The position numbers and the translations under genes were made by a program. The notes beneath the pieces are model-generated. The model ran no database searches. It worked only from the letters and a program-made list of their open reading frames with translations, and was not told the DNA's origin. Positions 7,508-16,109 of a stretch of DNA of 18,198 nucleotides are shown one piece after another (position 1 is the first letter of the stretch; each line of letters begins with the position of its first letter). The stretch spans positions 1-18,198 of the forward strand of contig JAILNY010000069.1 in NCBI GenBank assembly GCA_024691105.1. Reading direction: 5' to 3'. Origin of the DNA: Treponema sp. Lineage in GTDB: Bacteria; Spirochaetota; Spirochaetia; Treponematales; Treponemataceae.

Positions 7508-9301
7508 ATGACAGCATTATTGATTATTATTGCTGCTCTCGTTTTGCTTTTCTGTGGATATGTTTTTTACGGTTCATGGCTTGCAAAACAGTGGGGAATT
7601 GACCCTGCAAGAAAGACACCGGCTAAAGAAATGGCCGATGGCGTTGACTATGTAGAAGCTAAACCTGTGGTATTGATGGGACATCACTTTTCATCAATTG
7701 CAGGAGCTGGTCCTATTAACGGCCCTATTCAGGCTGCAGTTTTTGGTTGGGTTCCAGTTTTCTTGTGGTGTGTAATTGGTGGAATTTTCTTTGGTGGTTT
7801 GCAGGATTTTGGTTCATTGTATGCTTCAATCCGTCACGACGGAAAATCTGTTGGTGAAATCATCAAAGATTCAATGGGTACAAAAGCAAAAAAACTTTTT
7901 ATCATTTTTGCGCTTCTCGTTCTTATTCTTGTAATTGCTTCTTTTGTTAACGTTGTTGCTTCTACATTCCTCACTGTAGTTCCTTCTGCAGGTCAGGTTG
8001 CACAGATGGTTGAAAATGGTCAGGCTGTACCAAAGATTTTTGGTTTTGTTACAAAGGCAGATGGTCTTACAGGCAACCAGACAACTGCAATGATTTCTAT
8101 CCTCTTTATCATTCTTGCTGTTGTATACGGAATTTTAACTAATAAGTGCGGTGTTAAGACATTGCCTGCTACAATCTGTGGAATTATCGGAATTGTTGCA
8201 ATCGTAATTCTTGGTCTTAATGTTGGTTTTGCAATGCCACGCAATGCATGGATCGTATTTATCGGTTTGTATATTGCAATTGCTTCGTTGATTCCTGTAT
8301 GGATTATGCTTCAGCCACGCGATTATCTTTCATCATTCCTTTTGTATGCAATGATGCTTATCGCTATTGTCGGAATCGTATTCTCTGCATTTACAGGTGC
8401 TTCACGCAATGTTGCATTTGATCTTCCTGCATTTACAGGCTGGAAACAGGGAATCGGAACTATGTTCCCGGCATTGTTCATTACTGTAGCTTGTGGGGCC
8501 TGCTCTGGATTCCATTCTTTGATTGCAACTGGTACAACATCTAAACAGCTTGACAACGAAAAGAATGCAAAGGCTATCGGTTACGGTTCTATGCTTATTG
8601 AATCAGCTCTTGGAATTATTTCTATTATTGCAATCGGTATGGTTTCTCACAAATTCCTTTCTCAGAATGAAGCTGGTCTTTGGGTATTTAAGGGATCTCC
8701 TGCTGCAGCATTTGGTTCTGGTATTGCCGTTATGTTTGGTTCAGAAGGTTCTGTAATCAACAGCACAATCAAGGCTCTCTTGACTCTTGCTGTTTCTGTA
8801 TTTGCTTTGACATCTCTTGACTCTGCAACACGCTTGAGCCGCTTTATGTTCTCTGAACTTTTCCTTAAAGAAGGAGAAAAAACATGGAAGGATGCAAAGG
8901 GCGTACGTATGGTTCTTGCTAATCCATTGTTCGGTACAGCACTTATGGTTATTATCGGTTGTATCCTTGGTGGATTACAGCTTTCTGCAATCTGGTCTTT
9001 GTTTGGCGCTGCAAACCAGCTTTTGGCAGGTCTTGCTCTTATGGCAGTTGCTGCATGGCTTGGTCAGGTAGGAAAGAACAACAAGATGTTCATCATTCCA
9101 ATGATCTTTATGCTTGCTGCTACATTGACTCAGCTTGTTCTTACTGTAATCAATAAGATTAAACCTATGCTTGCACATGCAGAAAAAGCATTCTTCTGGG
9201 GCAACTGGTTCCAGTTGATCTTTGCGGCTGCAATGGCAGTGCTTGCAGTTGTACTTGTTATCGAAGGTATTCAGACTTTCGCAAAACAGTCAAAGAAATA
9301 A
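7508..9301 (+). CDS. cstA: CstA-family carbon starvation protein (peptide/pyruvate transporter)
   Basis: A 597-residue integral membrane protein with about 15 hydrophobic segments. The N-terminal CstA signature is clear: GHHFSSIAGAGPINGP (58-73), followed by GGLQDFGSLYASIRHDGKSVGEI. Later LDSATRLSRFMFSEL and FGAANQLLAGLAL are also typical. Family members import peptides or pyruvate under carbon limitation. The lack of the longer E. coli-type C-terminal region fits the shorter CstA subfamily. The frame is open from 7493 (TTG), but GGAGG followed by ATG 7508 fixes the start. The gene seems highly expressed, with even, narrow codon choice. It converges with the OLD-like gene with one base between stops, and its terminator lies inside that gene. 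Substrate (peptide, pyruvate or another small acid) is not decided by sequence. Confidence 0.92.
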   Translation: MTALLIIIAALVLLFCGYVFYGSWLAKQWGIDPARKTPAKEMADGVDYVEAKPVVLMGHHFSSIAGAGPINGPIQAAVFGWVPVFLWCVIGGIFFGGLQDFGSLYASIRHDGKSVGEIIKDSMGTKAKKLFIIFALLVLILVIASFVNVVASTFLTVVPSAGQVAQMVENGQAVPKIFGFVTKADGLTGNQTTAMISILFIILAVVYGILTNKCGVKTLPATICGIIGIVAIVILGLNVGFAMPRNAWIVFIGLYIAIASLIPVWIMLQPRDYLSSFLLYAMMLIAIVGIVFSAFTGASRNVAFDLPAFTGWKQGIGTMFPALFITVACGACSGFHSLIATGTTSKQLDNEKNAKAIGYGSMLIESALGIISIIAIGMVSHKFLSQNEAGLWVFKGSPAAAFGSGIAVMFGSEGSVINSTIKALLTLAVSVFALTSLDSATRLSRFMFSELFLKEGEKTWKDAKGVRMVLANPLFGTALMVIIGCILGGLQLSAIWSLFGAANQLLAGLALMAVAAWLGQVGKNNKMFIIPMIFMLAATLTQLVLTVINKIKPMLAHAEKAFFWGNWFQLIFAAAMAVLAVVLVIEGIQTFAKQSKK

Positions 9302-9302
9302 A

Positions 9303-10832
9303 TTAATTCTTAGAGCATGCCCGCTCGATTATAGAAACGAGTTCCGGGTATGCTCTTCTTTTTTCTTCCTCGCTTAAGCTTTGCAGAAAGTCGTATTCTT
9401 CGTGGAAGAGGCGGTCTTTGCCGGGCACGGGCATGTATAGGACTTTGTTCTGAGTGTAGTAGTGTTCGATACAGCCTTCCGGAAGTACATACACACGCGC
9501 TGCTTCTGCTGATGCAAGCGTAATCGATAAAAGATTTTTTATGTTAGAAATAACAGAAGAATCTTCGTTCAGCGCAAACTTTGTAATATATTCCCCGATA
9601 TTAAAAATTCCCTGTAAAATTACCGCTTTATAAGTATCAAGATTATCTGCATCTTCTCTCTCTGTTTTAAATTTTTCAAGACGGGTTTTAAACTCTTCAA
9701 GCTGATGAGGAAGTGTCATCGTTGTTTCAAGAATTGAATCTGCAACTTCTAAAAGATATTTTTCAAGCCGGAGAACAAGCTTTAGAAAAGTTACGTGTTC
9801 GGGGCGGTTTAAGATTTTTTCAAAGAAAGGACGCTGCTTTTCGTACTGCTTGTCAAGCCACTGCTGGACCCGGTGATCCTTACAGATTCCGTCGCGAAGT
9901 TTTCCGCAAAAGAGCGAGTCCAGGTCTGTAATAATGCGCGCATTTGTTCCAAGTAAAGAACAGACTTTAAAAAAGACCCCAAGCTCGTCTTTTCCGCCGA
10001 CATCAATGACACCGGTCGTCGCAGTATACATTTCTGAATCTACCGCAGATAAAAGTGAAGAAAAAATTGCCTGATCTGTGTAGCCTTCGACAAAGACCTG
10101 GTTGTCAGAAAAGAAAAACTGTTTATGATAAGTGTTAAAGCGCGGCAAAAAGCGCTTAAAAAGAGAGTAGTCGTTTTCTGATAATTCATCGATGGAGGTT
10201 GCAACACTGTTAATGTGGCATACAACAACACCGATTAATTCTTCGGGCGATTTAAGGTCAATAAAAAACGGCGAGTGCGAAATTAAAAAAAAGAGGTGAG
10301 TCGGATTTCTTTTTGCCGCGCGCCGGATTTCGCTCATAAAAAAGTTCTGGAACTGCGGATGAAGGTGCAGTTCAGGTTCATCTATCATAAGGCAGCTTGC
10401 TTCGTCTTCTTCGCCATAAAGGGCCGCAAGAAGTGAAATAATTTTTTTTAAGCCGTGGCATTCATTTTTTGTCATTGAGTATTCAAGATTCTGTGCTTTG
10501 TTTACAACAATTGGCGTAATCGATCCGTCATTTGAAATGTCAAAGCGTATTGTCTTTGAAAACATATTTGAAAGCACGTTTTCAATTCTCTGCGTTAATT
10601 CCTTGTTTTTGCTCAGTGTATAATAGATTTCATCATCATCAACAAGTTCTGTGCTGAAAATGCGCACAGAGTATCCTGCGTCTGCAAACTGTCCCGCAAG
10701 GCTTTGTGCAATGAGTGTCTTTCCTGAACCGTTCGGACCGACAACCAGGTTTATCTGAGACCAGTTTTGCTTTTTAAAAGAAGCTTTTCCCCACAAAAAA
10801 GGAAGCTTGATTTTTACAGGTACGTTAATCAT
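9303..10832 (-). CDS. OLD-family ATPase with TOPRIM nuclease-like domain
   Basis: A 509-residue cytosolic protein combining an ABC/SMC-type ATPase with a TOPRIM domain. The Walker A motif is GPNGSGKT (32-39). Walker B and following residues are CLMIDEPELHLHP (147-159), and LISHSPFF (183-190) carries the switch histidine. The TOPRIM motifs are FVEGYTD (247-253, E249), IDVGGKDE (276-283) and ITDLDSLF (301-308, D303 and D305). All predicted metal-binding acids are present, so a nuclease is likely. OLD proteins include phage P2 Old and GajA of the Gabija defence system; this one has no UvrD/GajB-like helicase next to it, which suggests a stand-alone class 1-like OLD. The frame extends upstream to a GTG, but that part contains the -10 box TATAAT (10839-10844), so ATG 10832 is chosen. 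A role in phage defence or DNA repair is inferred. Confidence 0.88.
   Translation of the reverse strand: MINVPVKIKLPFLWGKASFKKQNWSQINLVVGPNGSGKTLIAQSLAGQFADAGYSVRIFSTELVDDDEIYYTLSKNKELTQRIENVLSNMFSKTIRFDISNDGSITPIVVNKAQNLEYSMTKNECHGLKKIISLLAALYGEEDEASCLMIDEPELHLHPQFQNFFMSEIRRAAKRNPTHLFFLISHSPFFIDLKSPEELIGVVVCHINSVATSIDELSENDYSLFKRFLPRFNTYHKQFFFSDNQVFVEGYTDQAIFSSLLSAVDSEMYTATTGVIDVGGKDELGVFFKVCSLLGTNARIITDLDSLFCGKLRDGICKDHRVQQWLDKQYEKQRPFFEKILNRPEHVTFLKLVLRLEKYLLEVADSILETTMTLPHQLEEFKTRLEKFKTEREDADNLDTYKAVILQGIFNIGEYITKFALNEDSSVISNIKNLLSITLASAEAARVYVLPEGCIEHYYTQNKVLYMPVPGKDRLFHEEYDFLQSLSEEEKRRAYPELVSIIERACSKN
9312..9368 (+). terminator. Terminator of cstA embedded in the convergent OLD gene
   Basis: AGAGCATGCCCG (9312-9323) pairs with CGGGTATGCTCT (9345-9356), with one G-U pair. 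An inner CTCG/CGAG stem (9324-9327 with 9338-9341) follows, and then TCTTTTTTCTT. It lies 11 bases after the cstA stop and within the last 20 codons of the minus-strand gene. Confidence 0.88.
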
Positions 10833-10838
10833 TCTACT

Positions 10839-10848
10839 ATTATAACAC
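10839..10848 (-). promoter_or_regulatory. Extended -10 promoter of the OLD-like gene, leaderless
   Basis: On the minus strand TGTTATAAT (10839-10847) is an extended -10 element with a perfect TATAAT, 6 bases before ATG 10832. There is no good -35 box, as extended -10 promoters allow, and no ribosome site. Confidence 0.65.
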
Positions 10849-10859
10849 ACAATCTTATA

Positions 10860-10888
10860 TTGCGGGGACTAAAAATTTATCATATAAT
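10860..10888 (+). promoter_or_regulatory. Promoter of the ArsB/SLC13-type gene, leaderless
   Basis: TTGCGG (10860-10865), 17 bases and a perfect TATAAT (10883-10888) end 7 bases before ATG 10896. There is no Shine-Dalgarno. It is back to back with the OLD promoter in a 63-base gap between start codons. Confidence 0.65.
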
Positions 10889-10895
10889 AGTTCAT

Positions 10896-12215
10896 ATGTT
10901 TAATATTAAATATATCGTTCTTGCTACTGCGCTTTTGATGTATCTTTTTGTAATCATTTTTCAGGACAAAAAAGTTATTTTTACAACCGCTGCGGCAGTT
11001 TTGCTTGCAGTGCTGGGAACTGTTACGCTTGAAGTTTTTACAAAGCAGACAGATTATGCTTCATTGTGGCACCACATTTTGTTTGAGCTTATAAACTGGA
11101 ATGTTCTTTTTATTTATATCGGCTCAATGATAATTGCAGCTCTTTTTATTTATTCACGTGTTCCAGCGCGTATTGCTGATGCTCTTGTCGCTTCTTCTCC
11201 AAACACAGGAATTGCAGTTATCTTAATTCTTGCAATGACAGGAATAATTTCTATCTTTGTCGAAAACGTTGCAACTGTTTTAGTTATGGCACCGATTGCC
11301 CTGGCGCTTTCTAAAAAGCTTAAACTTAATCCTGTTCCGTTTTTAATCGGACTTGCCGTAATGTCAAATCTTGAAGGAACTGCAACCTTAGTCGGCGACC
11401 CTCCAAGCATGATTTTTGCAAGCTACGCAGGATATTCATTCAATGACTTTTTTGTTAAATTCGGAAAGCTTTCAATTTTCTTTATCATTCAGACAGGAAT
11501 GATTGCTGGCTGTATTTTCTTTTATTTTATCTTTGGACGTGTAAAAGAAAAAGCTCAGGTAGAAAAAGAAAACGTAATTTCATATTTTCCGCTTGTGCTG
11601 CTTCTTACTATGATTTTTGGTCTTGCCGTAATTTCGTTTTTTTCAAGTGAACTTGGTTACAGCTCTGGTCTTTTTGTGCTTGCTCTTGGAATTATCGGTC
11701 TTGTCTGGTATCGCTTTGTGCAGAAAAAAAATGTGTCAGAAGTATGGACTTTAGTTAAGGAACTTGACTGGGAAACGATTTTCTTTTTGATTGGAATTTT
11801 TGTAGTAGTCGGTGCAATTTCTGAAACAGGTCTTTTAAGCGATTTTGCGCTCTTCCTTGGAAAGGTTACCGGCGGAAATAAATTCTTAGGCTTTATGTTG
11901 ATTCTTGCATTCTCGGTTTTAATTTCGGGCTTTGTCGATAATGTTCCATATATTATCGTAATGCTTCCGGTTGCAGGAACTCTTGCAGAAAACCTAGGCA
12001 TTGCAAAAGAGCTTTATATGTTTGCATTGCTTGTCGGTTCCTGCCTTGGTGGAAACCTGACACCGTTTGGTGCTTCGGCAAATGTTGTTGCGATGGGAAT
12101 TCTTAAAAAAGAAGGGCATCCGGTTTCGTTTGGTGGATTTCTTAAAATTGGAGCTCCGTTTACGATTATTACGACGGCTGCCGCTGCAGCAGTGCTATGG
12201 TTTATCTGGGCTTAG
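10896..12215 (+). CDS. SLC13/ArsB/NhaD-type ion transporter
   Basis: A 439-residue integral membrane protein with 11-12 hydrophobic helices in two similar halves, as in the ion transporter superfamily that includes ArsB, NhaD and DASS carriers. The first half has FVENVATVLVMAPIAL and then LEGTATLVGDPPSMIFASY. The second half has the equivalent FVDNVPYIIVMLPVAG and then LGGNLTPFGASANVVAMG. These paired helix-break motifs line the substrate and ion site. No arsR, arsA or arsC is adjacent, so arsenite export is only one option; sodium/proton exchange or anion uptake are equally possible. The frame is open further upstream, but the promoter TATAAT lies there and ATG 10896 begins the first membrane helix. 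It is a single gene divergent from the OLD gene. Confidence 0.85.
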   Translation: MFNIKYIVLATALLMYLFVIIFQDKKVIFTTAAAVLLAVLGTVTLEVFTKQTDYASLWHHILFELINWNVLFIYIGSMIIAALFIYSRVPARIADALVASSPNTGIAVILILAMTGIISIFVENVATVLVMAPIALALSKKLKLNPVPFLIGLAVMSNLEGTATLVGDPPSMIFASYAGYSFNDFFVKFGKLSIFFIIQTGMIAGCIFFYFIFGRVKEKAQVEKENVISYFPLVLLLTMIFGLAVISFFSSELGYSSGLFVLALGIIGLVWYRFVQKKNVSEVWTLVKELDWETIFFLIGIFVVVGAISETGLLSDFALFLGKVTGGNKFLGFMLILAFSVLISGFVDNVPYIIVMLPVAGTLAENLGIAKELYMFALLVGSCLGGNLTPFGASANVVAMGILKKEGHPVSFGGFLKIGAPFTIITTAAAAAVLWFIWA

Positions 12216-12216
12216 A

Positions 12217-12284
12217 GTAACTCGTAAATTTCGATTCCGCCGCTATGTGCTTATTTCGAGTTACCACGCGATTTTGCAAATCGC
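12217..12284. other. Two hairpins after the transporter gene
   Basis: GTAACTCG (12217-12224) pairs with CGAGTTAC (12257-12264), and GCGATTT (12268-12274) with AAATCGC (12278-12284). No U-tract follows either, so these are not classical terminators. They could protect the mRNA 3' end. Confidence 0.45.
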
Positions 12285-12302
12285 TGGGCCTTATATGCGC
12301 GG

Positions 12303-12352
12303 TTGAAATCTGAGAAAATTTGTACTATAATTATTCAACACTTTTTTAAGGA
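12303..12352 (+). promoter_or_regulatory. Promoter and ribosome site of fcl
   Basis: TTGAAA (12303-12308), exactly 17 bases and a perfect TATAAT (12326-12331) form the best-matching promoter in the window. Transcription would start near 12338, and AAGGA (12348-12352) lies 8 bases before ATG 12361. It may drive fcl and the envelope genes behind it, since no terminator is seen between them. Confidence 0.8.
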
Positions 12353-12360
12353 CACTTAAT

Positions 12361-13323
12361 ATGGAAAAAAACGCTAAAATATATGTTGCCGGCCACAGAG
12401 GACTTGTCGGCGGTGCAATTTACAGAAATCTTACCGCAAAAGGCTACACAAACATTGTTACCCGCACTCATGCAGAACTTGATCTTACAAATCAGGCTGC
12501 CGTAAATGAGTTCTTTGCAAAAGAAAAACCGGAATACGTTTTCTTAGCCGCAGCACATGTTGGCGGCATCGGAGCAAATTCAACTCATCCTGCTGCCTTT
12601 ATCTATCAGAATATGATGATCGGCTTTAACATTGTCGAAGCCGCATACAAGAATAATGTAAAAAAACTTATGAACCTCGGTTCAACCTGTATTTATCCAA
12701 AAATGGCTCCTCAGCCGCTCAAAGAAGAATATCTTTTGACAGGCCAGCTTGAACCTACAAACGATGCTTATGCCATCGCAAAAATTTCAGTAATCAAACT
12801 CTGTACAAAATACAACATCGAATACGGAACAAATTATCTTTCTGTAATGCCGACAAATCTTTACGGACCTGGCGACAACTACGACCTTGCAGGCTCTCAC
12901 GTACTTCCTGCTTTAATCCGTAAATTCCACGAAGCAAAAACAAGCGGCGAAGACGTTGTTCACCTTTGGGGCGACGGTTCTCCTGAACGTGAATTTTTGT
13001 ACAGCGAAGATCTTGCTGATGCAGTTGTTTATCTTATGGAACATTGCGATGCAAAAGATTTGCGATGCGAAACAGGCGACTTTGTAAATGTCGGAACAGG
13101 AACTGACCAGACAATTAAAGCTGTTGCAGAACTTGTACGCGATGTAGTTTACGAAGATGCTCAGGAAAGAACGTGTAAAATGGAATGGGATCCTTCTAAA
13201 CCAAATGGAACTCCAAAAAAACTTTGTGATGTATCACGTTTGACAGCACTCGGCTGGAAGGCTTCTACTGACTTTAAAGCTGGAATAAAAAAATCTTACG
13301 AAGATTTTAAATCAAGATTTTAA
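12361..13323 (+). CDS. fcl: GDP-L-fucose synthase
   Basis: A 320-residue short-chain dehydrogenase that makes GDP-L-fucose from GDP-4-keto-6-deoxymannose with NADPH (epimerase and reductase). The Rossmann motif is GHRGLVGG (11-18). The catalytic triad is S108 in GSTCIYP with Y137 and K141 in YAIAK. C110 and H180, which serve as the acid/base pair in the E. coli enzyme, are conserved (TCIYP; GSHVLP). Length equals that of E. coli Fcl. The partner GDP-mannose dehydratase (gmd) is not in the window. The gene ends 19 bases before the first permease gene with no terminator between, so it probably heads this transcript. GDP-fucose would supply fucosylated surface glycans. Confidence 0.95.
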   Translation: MEKNAKIYVAGHRGLVGGAIYRNLTAKGYTNIVTRTHAELDLTNQAAVNEFFAKEKPEYVFLAAAHVGGIGANSTHPAAFIYQNMMIGFNIVEAAYKNNVKKLMNLGSTCIYPKMAPQPLKEEYLLTGQLEPTNDAYAIAKISVIKLCTKYNIEYGTNYLSVMPTNLYGPGDNYDLAGSHVLPALIRKFHEAKTSGEDVVHLWGDGSPEREFLYSEDLADAVVYLMEHCDAKDLRCETGDFVNVGTGTDQTIKAVAELVRDVVYEDAQERTCKMEWDPSKPNGTPKKLCDVSRLTALGWKASTDFKAGIKKSYEDFKSRF

Positions 13324-13342
13324 TTAACGGAAAGTATATCGG

Positions 13343-14791
13343 ATGTTTACGCTGCGGTTTGCCTTTAAGAATATCATTTCAAGAAAAAGTTCTCTCGTTA
13401 TAGTTTTGTTCATCGCTTTTTCTATCGGAATCCTTATTATGGCAAATGCAGTTTTTGACGGTACCGGTAACGGAATCGAAAAAACATTTTCCACAAGCTT
13501 TACCGGGGACGTCGTAATTCGCCCTGCAACGGATTTTCCGATGTCGCTGTTTGGAGACGAAACTCCTGTAACTGGACAGCTTTCTGAGCTTCCGCGAATT
13601 ACGCCGTTTAATAATGTCATGGATTACGTCAAAAACTGCGCAGAACTCAAAGAGTTCTGCCCGCAGCTTACAGGACAGGCAGCAATTAAAATTGGCGGTT
13701 ATAATAGAGCGTCGGTTGTCTTTGGTGTTGTCGCAGAAGATTATCTTAAAATAATGAGCGGCATTCATGTTGTAAAAGGAGAGCCGTATAAGACTGGACA
13801 GAAGGGCATGATGGTTTCTAAAAATGTTCTTGAATCTATTTGCCGCGACTCTGGTACTGCTCTTGATGTTGGCAGCGATATTCAGCTGATATCAAGTAAC
13901 GGTTCTTCTTACACATTGCGAAGCGCACCAATTACTGCAGTTTATGAATATGATGTTCACAATGATTTACAGGACAATATTATTTTAGTAGATCCTGACA
14001 CTGTGCGCTCGCTTTTAGGAATTGAATCCATGTCGTCTTCTGTTGTTGCAATTGATGAATCGCAGTCAGCGATGATTGACGGCGTTGATAATATCGAAGA
14101 TCTTTTTGGCGACGATTTTTCTTTTGAGCAGACAGAAAATGCGCCTGAGGAAAATTCAACACAAGAGCAATCTGTTGTCGAAGGCGATAGTCAGAATGAA
14201 GTTCAGACTTCCTGGAACTATATAATCTGCCGCTTAAACGATGGCGAAAAGCCTGGGCATTTTGTAAAAAAACTGAATAAGTTTTTTAATGAAAGTGAAT
14301 ATAATGTAACTGCAATTTCCTGGCGTGCTGCTGCCGGAATGTCGGCACAGTACATTTACTGGATGCGCCTTATTTTTAACATTGGCCTGATTCTTTTAAT
14401 TGGAACTGGTTTTATCGTTGTAAATAATACGCTGATAATTGCCGCAATTGACCGAACAAAAGAAACAGGTGCTTTGCGTGCGATTGGTGCTGACCGTCGT
14501 TTTATTGGTGTTGAATATCTTTTTGAAACTTTAATGCTGACTATAACTGCCGGTATTCTTGGCTGCTTTATCGGAATGATTGGAAACCAGATTTTAGTTA
14601 ATGCGCATATTACTTTTTCTAATACATATCTTATTCAGCTTTTTGGTGGAACTCAATTAAAGACAAATGTCACACTTTCAAATCTCGGGTTTGGAATGCT
14701 GCTTTCGCTTTTGCTTGCTGTAATCGGATGGCTTTATCCTGTGCATATCGCACTTGATACAAGCCCTGTTGTTGCAATGGAGCATATTTAA
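13343..14791 (+). CDS. FtsX/LolC-type ABC transporter permease with acidic insert
   Basis: A 482-residue inner-membrane protein with the MacB/LolC layout: one N-terminal helix (about 15-36), a large periplasmic domain (about 37-340), and three C-terminal helices (about 345-375, 395-425, 445-470) forming the FtsX domain, with TKETGALRAIGADRRFIG as the cytoplasmic coupling segment. Residues about 245-290 are an acidic, low-complexity insert containing EDLFGDD (252-258) and many E, Q and S residues, which is unusual for this family. It forms an operon with the next permease (15 bases apart). Such pairs act with a LolD/MacB-type ATPase, which is absent here. Its ribosome site is weak, suggesting coupling to fcl. 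A role in moving lipoproteins or another envelope component outward is inferred from the LolA-like neighbour. Confidence 0.85.
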   Translation: MFTLRFAFKNIISRKSSLVIVLFIAFSIGILIMANAVFDGTGNGIEKTFSTSFTGDVVIRPATDFPMSLFGDETPVTGQLSELPRITPFNNVMDYVKNCAELKEFCPQLTGQAAIKIGGYNRASVVFGVVAEDYLKIMSGIHVVKGEPYKTGQKGMMVSKNVLESICRDSGTALDVGSDIQLISSNGSSYTLRSAPITAVYEYDVHNDLQDNIILVDPDTVRSLLGIESMSSSVVAIDESQSAMIDGVDNIEDLFGDDFSFEQTENAPEENSTQEQSVVEGDSQNEVQTSWNYIICRLNDGEKPGHFVKKLNKFFNESEYNVTAISWRAAAGMSAQYIYWMRLIFNIGLILLIGTGFIVVNNTLIIAAIDRTKETGALRAIGADRRFIGVEYLFETLMLTITAGILGCFIGMIGNQILVNAHITFSNTYLIQLFGGTQLKTNVTLSNLGFGMLLSLLLAVIGWLYPVHIALDTSPVVAMEHI

Positions 14792-14806
14792 TCATAAGGA
14801 AATACA

Positions 14807-16105
14807 ATGTTCTATTTTAATATTGCATTAAAATCAATTCTTGAGCGCCGCCGACAGTACAAGTCTCTGTTTGCTGTCTGCGCTGTTGGCGTAACTTTAA
14901 TGCTCAGTGCGCTTATGGTAACAGATGGAATGCTTGCTTCGATGAACGAAAAGGCAAGACAGTATTACGGAGGAGACCTTCAGCTTTTGGGTGGAAAGCA
15001 TTTAAGTAATCTTGAAACTGATTCTGATAATTATATTCAGGTTTTAAGTTCTGCACTTGAAGGCGAAAATGTTGTTGTTTCAAAGCGTTATAATTATGAT
15101 GCCAGAAATGAAAGCTATTATTTTGAAGGTACCAGCGTAAGACAGCGCGTTATTATGGGCGTTGAATTTGAAAATGAAAAAGCGCTTTTTGATAAATTCA
15201 CTTTTACAGAAGGAACTTTTCTTAACAGCGAGTATGAAGATACTGTAATTATTTCTCAGCCTATTGCAAAAAAGCTTGGCTGTCATGTTGGAGATTCAAT
15301 TACTCTTTATGTAACTACCAGTGATGGTTATAAAAATACGATGGATTTTGTTGTAATCGGAGTTTTTCAGGATTCGAGTGTTTTTGGAATGTATACTTCT
15401 TACGTTAATTACAATTCACTTATGAAAATTCTAACAATCGATCCTCCACAGGTAAACAGAATCAGTATTTATTATCCTGATGGTTCTCCGTCGTTTGCAA
15501 AAAAACAGCGTCTTCAGAAAAATCTTGAATCAAAATTCCTTATGTATCCGCTTGGAATGGATAAAAATAAATTTTACGATGATTTTTTTGTAAATGCTGA
15601 AAATCAGGGAATTGAAAAATTTGCCCTCATTTCTCTTGATTCAAATGTCTCTGACTTAAAGCTTTTGGTTCAGGCGCTGCGTCTTGTTGTTGCGGCCATC
15701 ATCGTTATGCTTGCAATAATTATTGCCGTTGGAATTTCAAGTACATACAGAGTAATCGTAATTAAAAGAAATGTTGAAAGCGGTACTTTGCGTGCTCTTG
15801 GAATGAAGCCGTCGGGAATAATGAGGCTTTTTATTACAGAAGCTTTTGTCCTTCTTGTTACGGGCTGTTTTACAGGTTTTGTTTTTTCGCTTATTATTGC
15901 AAAGGTAGTTTCTACATTTAACCTTTCTTTTATTTCCGGATTTGATTTATTTTTGACAGGCGGCTATCTTTTGCCACATGTTAATGGAATAAAAATTACA
16001 GGGCTTGTAGCCGCTATAATCGTAACTACTCTTGTTTCTGTGTTGTTTACATTACGTAAATTAGTTCACGTAAGTCCTGTAGGGGCTATTACGGCAACAA
16101 CTTAA
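14807..16105 (+). CDS. FtsX/LolE-type ABC transporter permease
   Basis: A 432-residue protein with the same design as its upstream neighbour: an N-terminal helix (about 19-42), a periplasmic domain that begins with SMNEKARQYYGGDLQLLGG, and three C-terminal helices. The coupling segment is KRNVESGTLRALGMKPSGIM (about 322-341). It lacks the acidic insert. The two permeases are similar in layout rather than identical, so a heterodimer (LolC/LolE-like) is likely. The start has a good ribosome site, AAGGA 7 bases upstream. A small hairpin follows the stop before the LolA-like gene, but the spacing of 58 bases and a strong downstream ribosome site suggest the operon continues. The transported substrate is not shown by sequence. 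Confidence 0.85.
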   Translation: MFYFNIALKSILERRRQYKSLFAVCAVGVTLMLSALMVTDGMLASMNEKARQYYGGDLQLLGGKHLSNLETDSDNYIQVLSSALEGENVVVSKRYNYDARNESYYFEGTSVRQRVIMGVEFENEKALFDKFTFTEGTFLNSEYEDTVIISQPIAKKLGCHVGDSITLYVTTSDGYKNTMDFVVIGVFQDSSVFGMYTSYVNYNSLMKILTIDPPQVNRISIYYPDGSPSFAKKQRLQKNLESKFLMYPLGMDKNKFYDDFFVNAENQGIEKFALISLDSNVSDLKLLVQALRLVVAAIIVMLAIIIAVGISSTYRVIVIKRNVESGTLRALGMKPSGIMRLFITEAFVLLVTGCFTGFVFSLIIAKVVSTFNLSFISGFDLFLTGGYLLPHVNGIKITGLVAAIIVTTLVSVLFTLRKLVHVSPVGAITATT

Positions 16106-16109
16106 AAAT

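Noticed and set aside
7417..7602. Open frame overlapping the cstA start (61 residues)
   Set aside because: It crosses the cstA ribosome site and start in another frame and has no start signal of its own.
10896..12215. Arsenite efflux gene (arsB) as a firm name
   Set aside because: The fold matches, but no other ars gene is nearby and SLC13/NhaD members share the same motifs.
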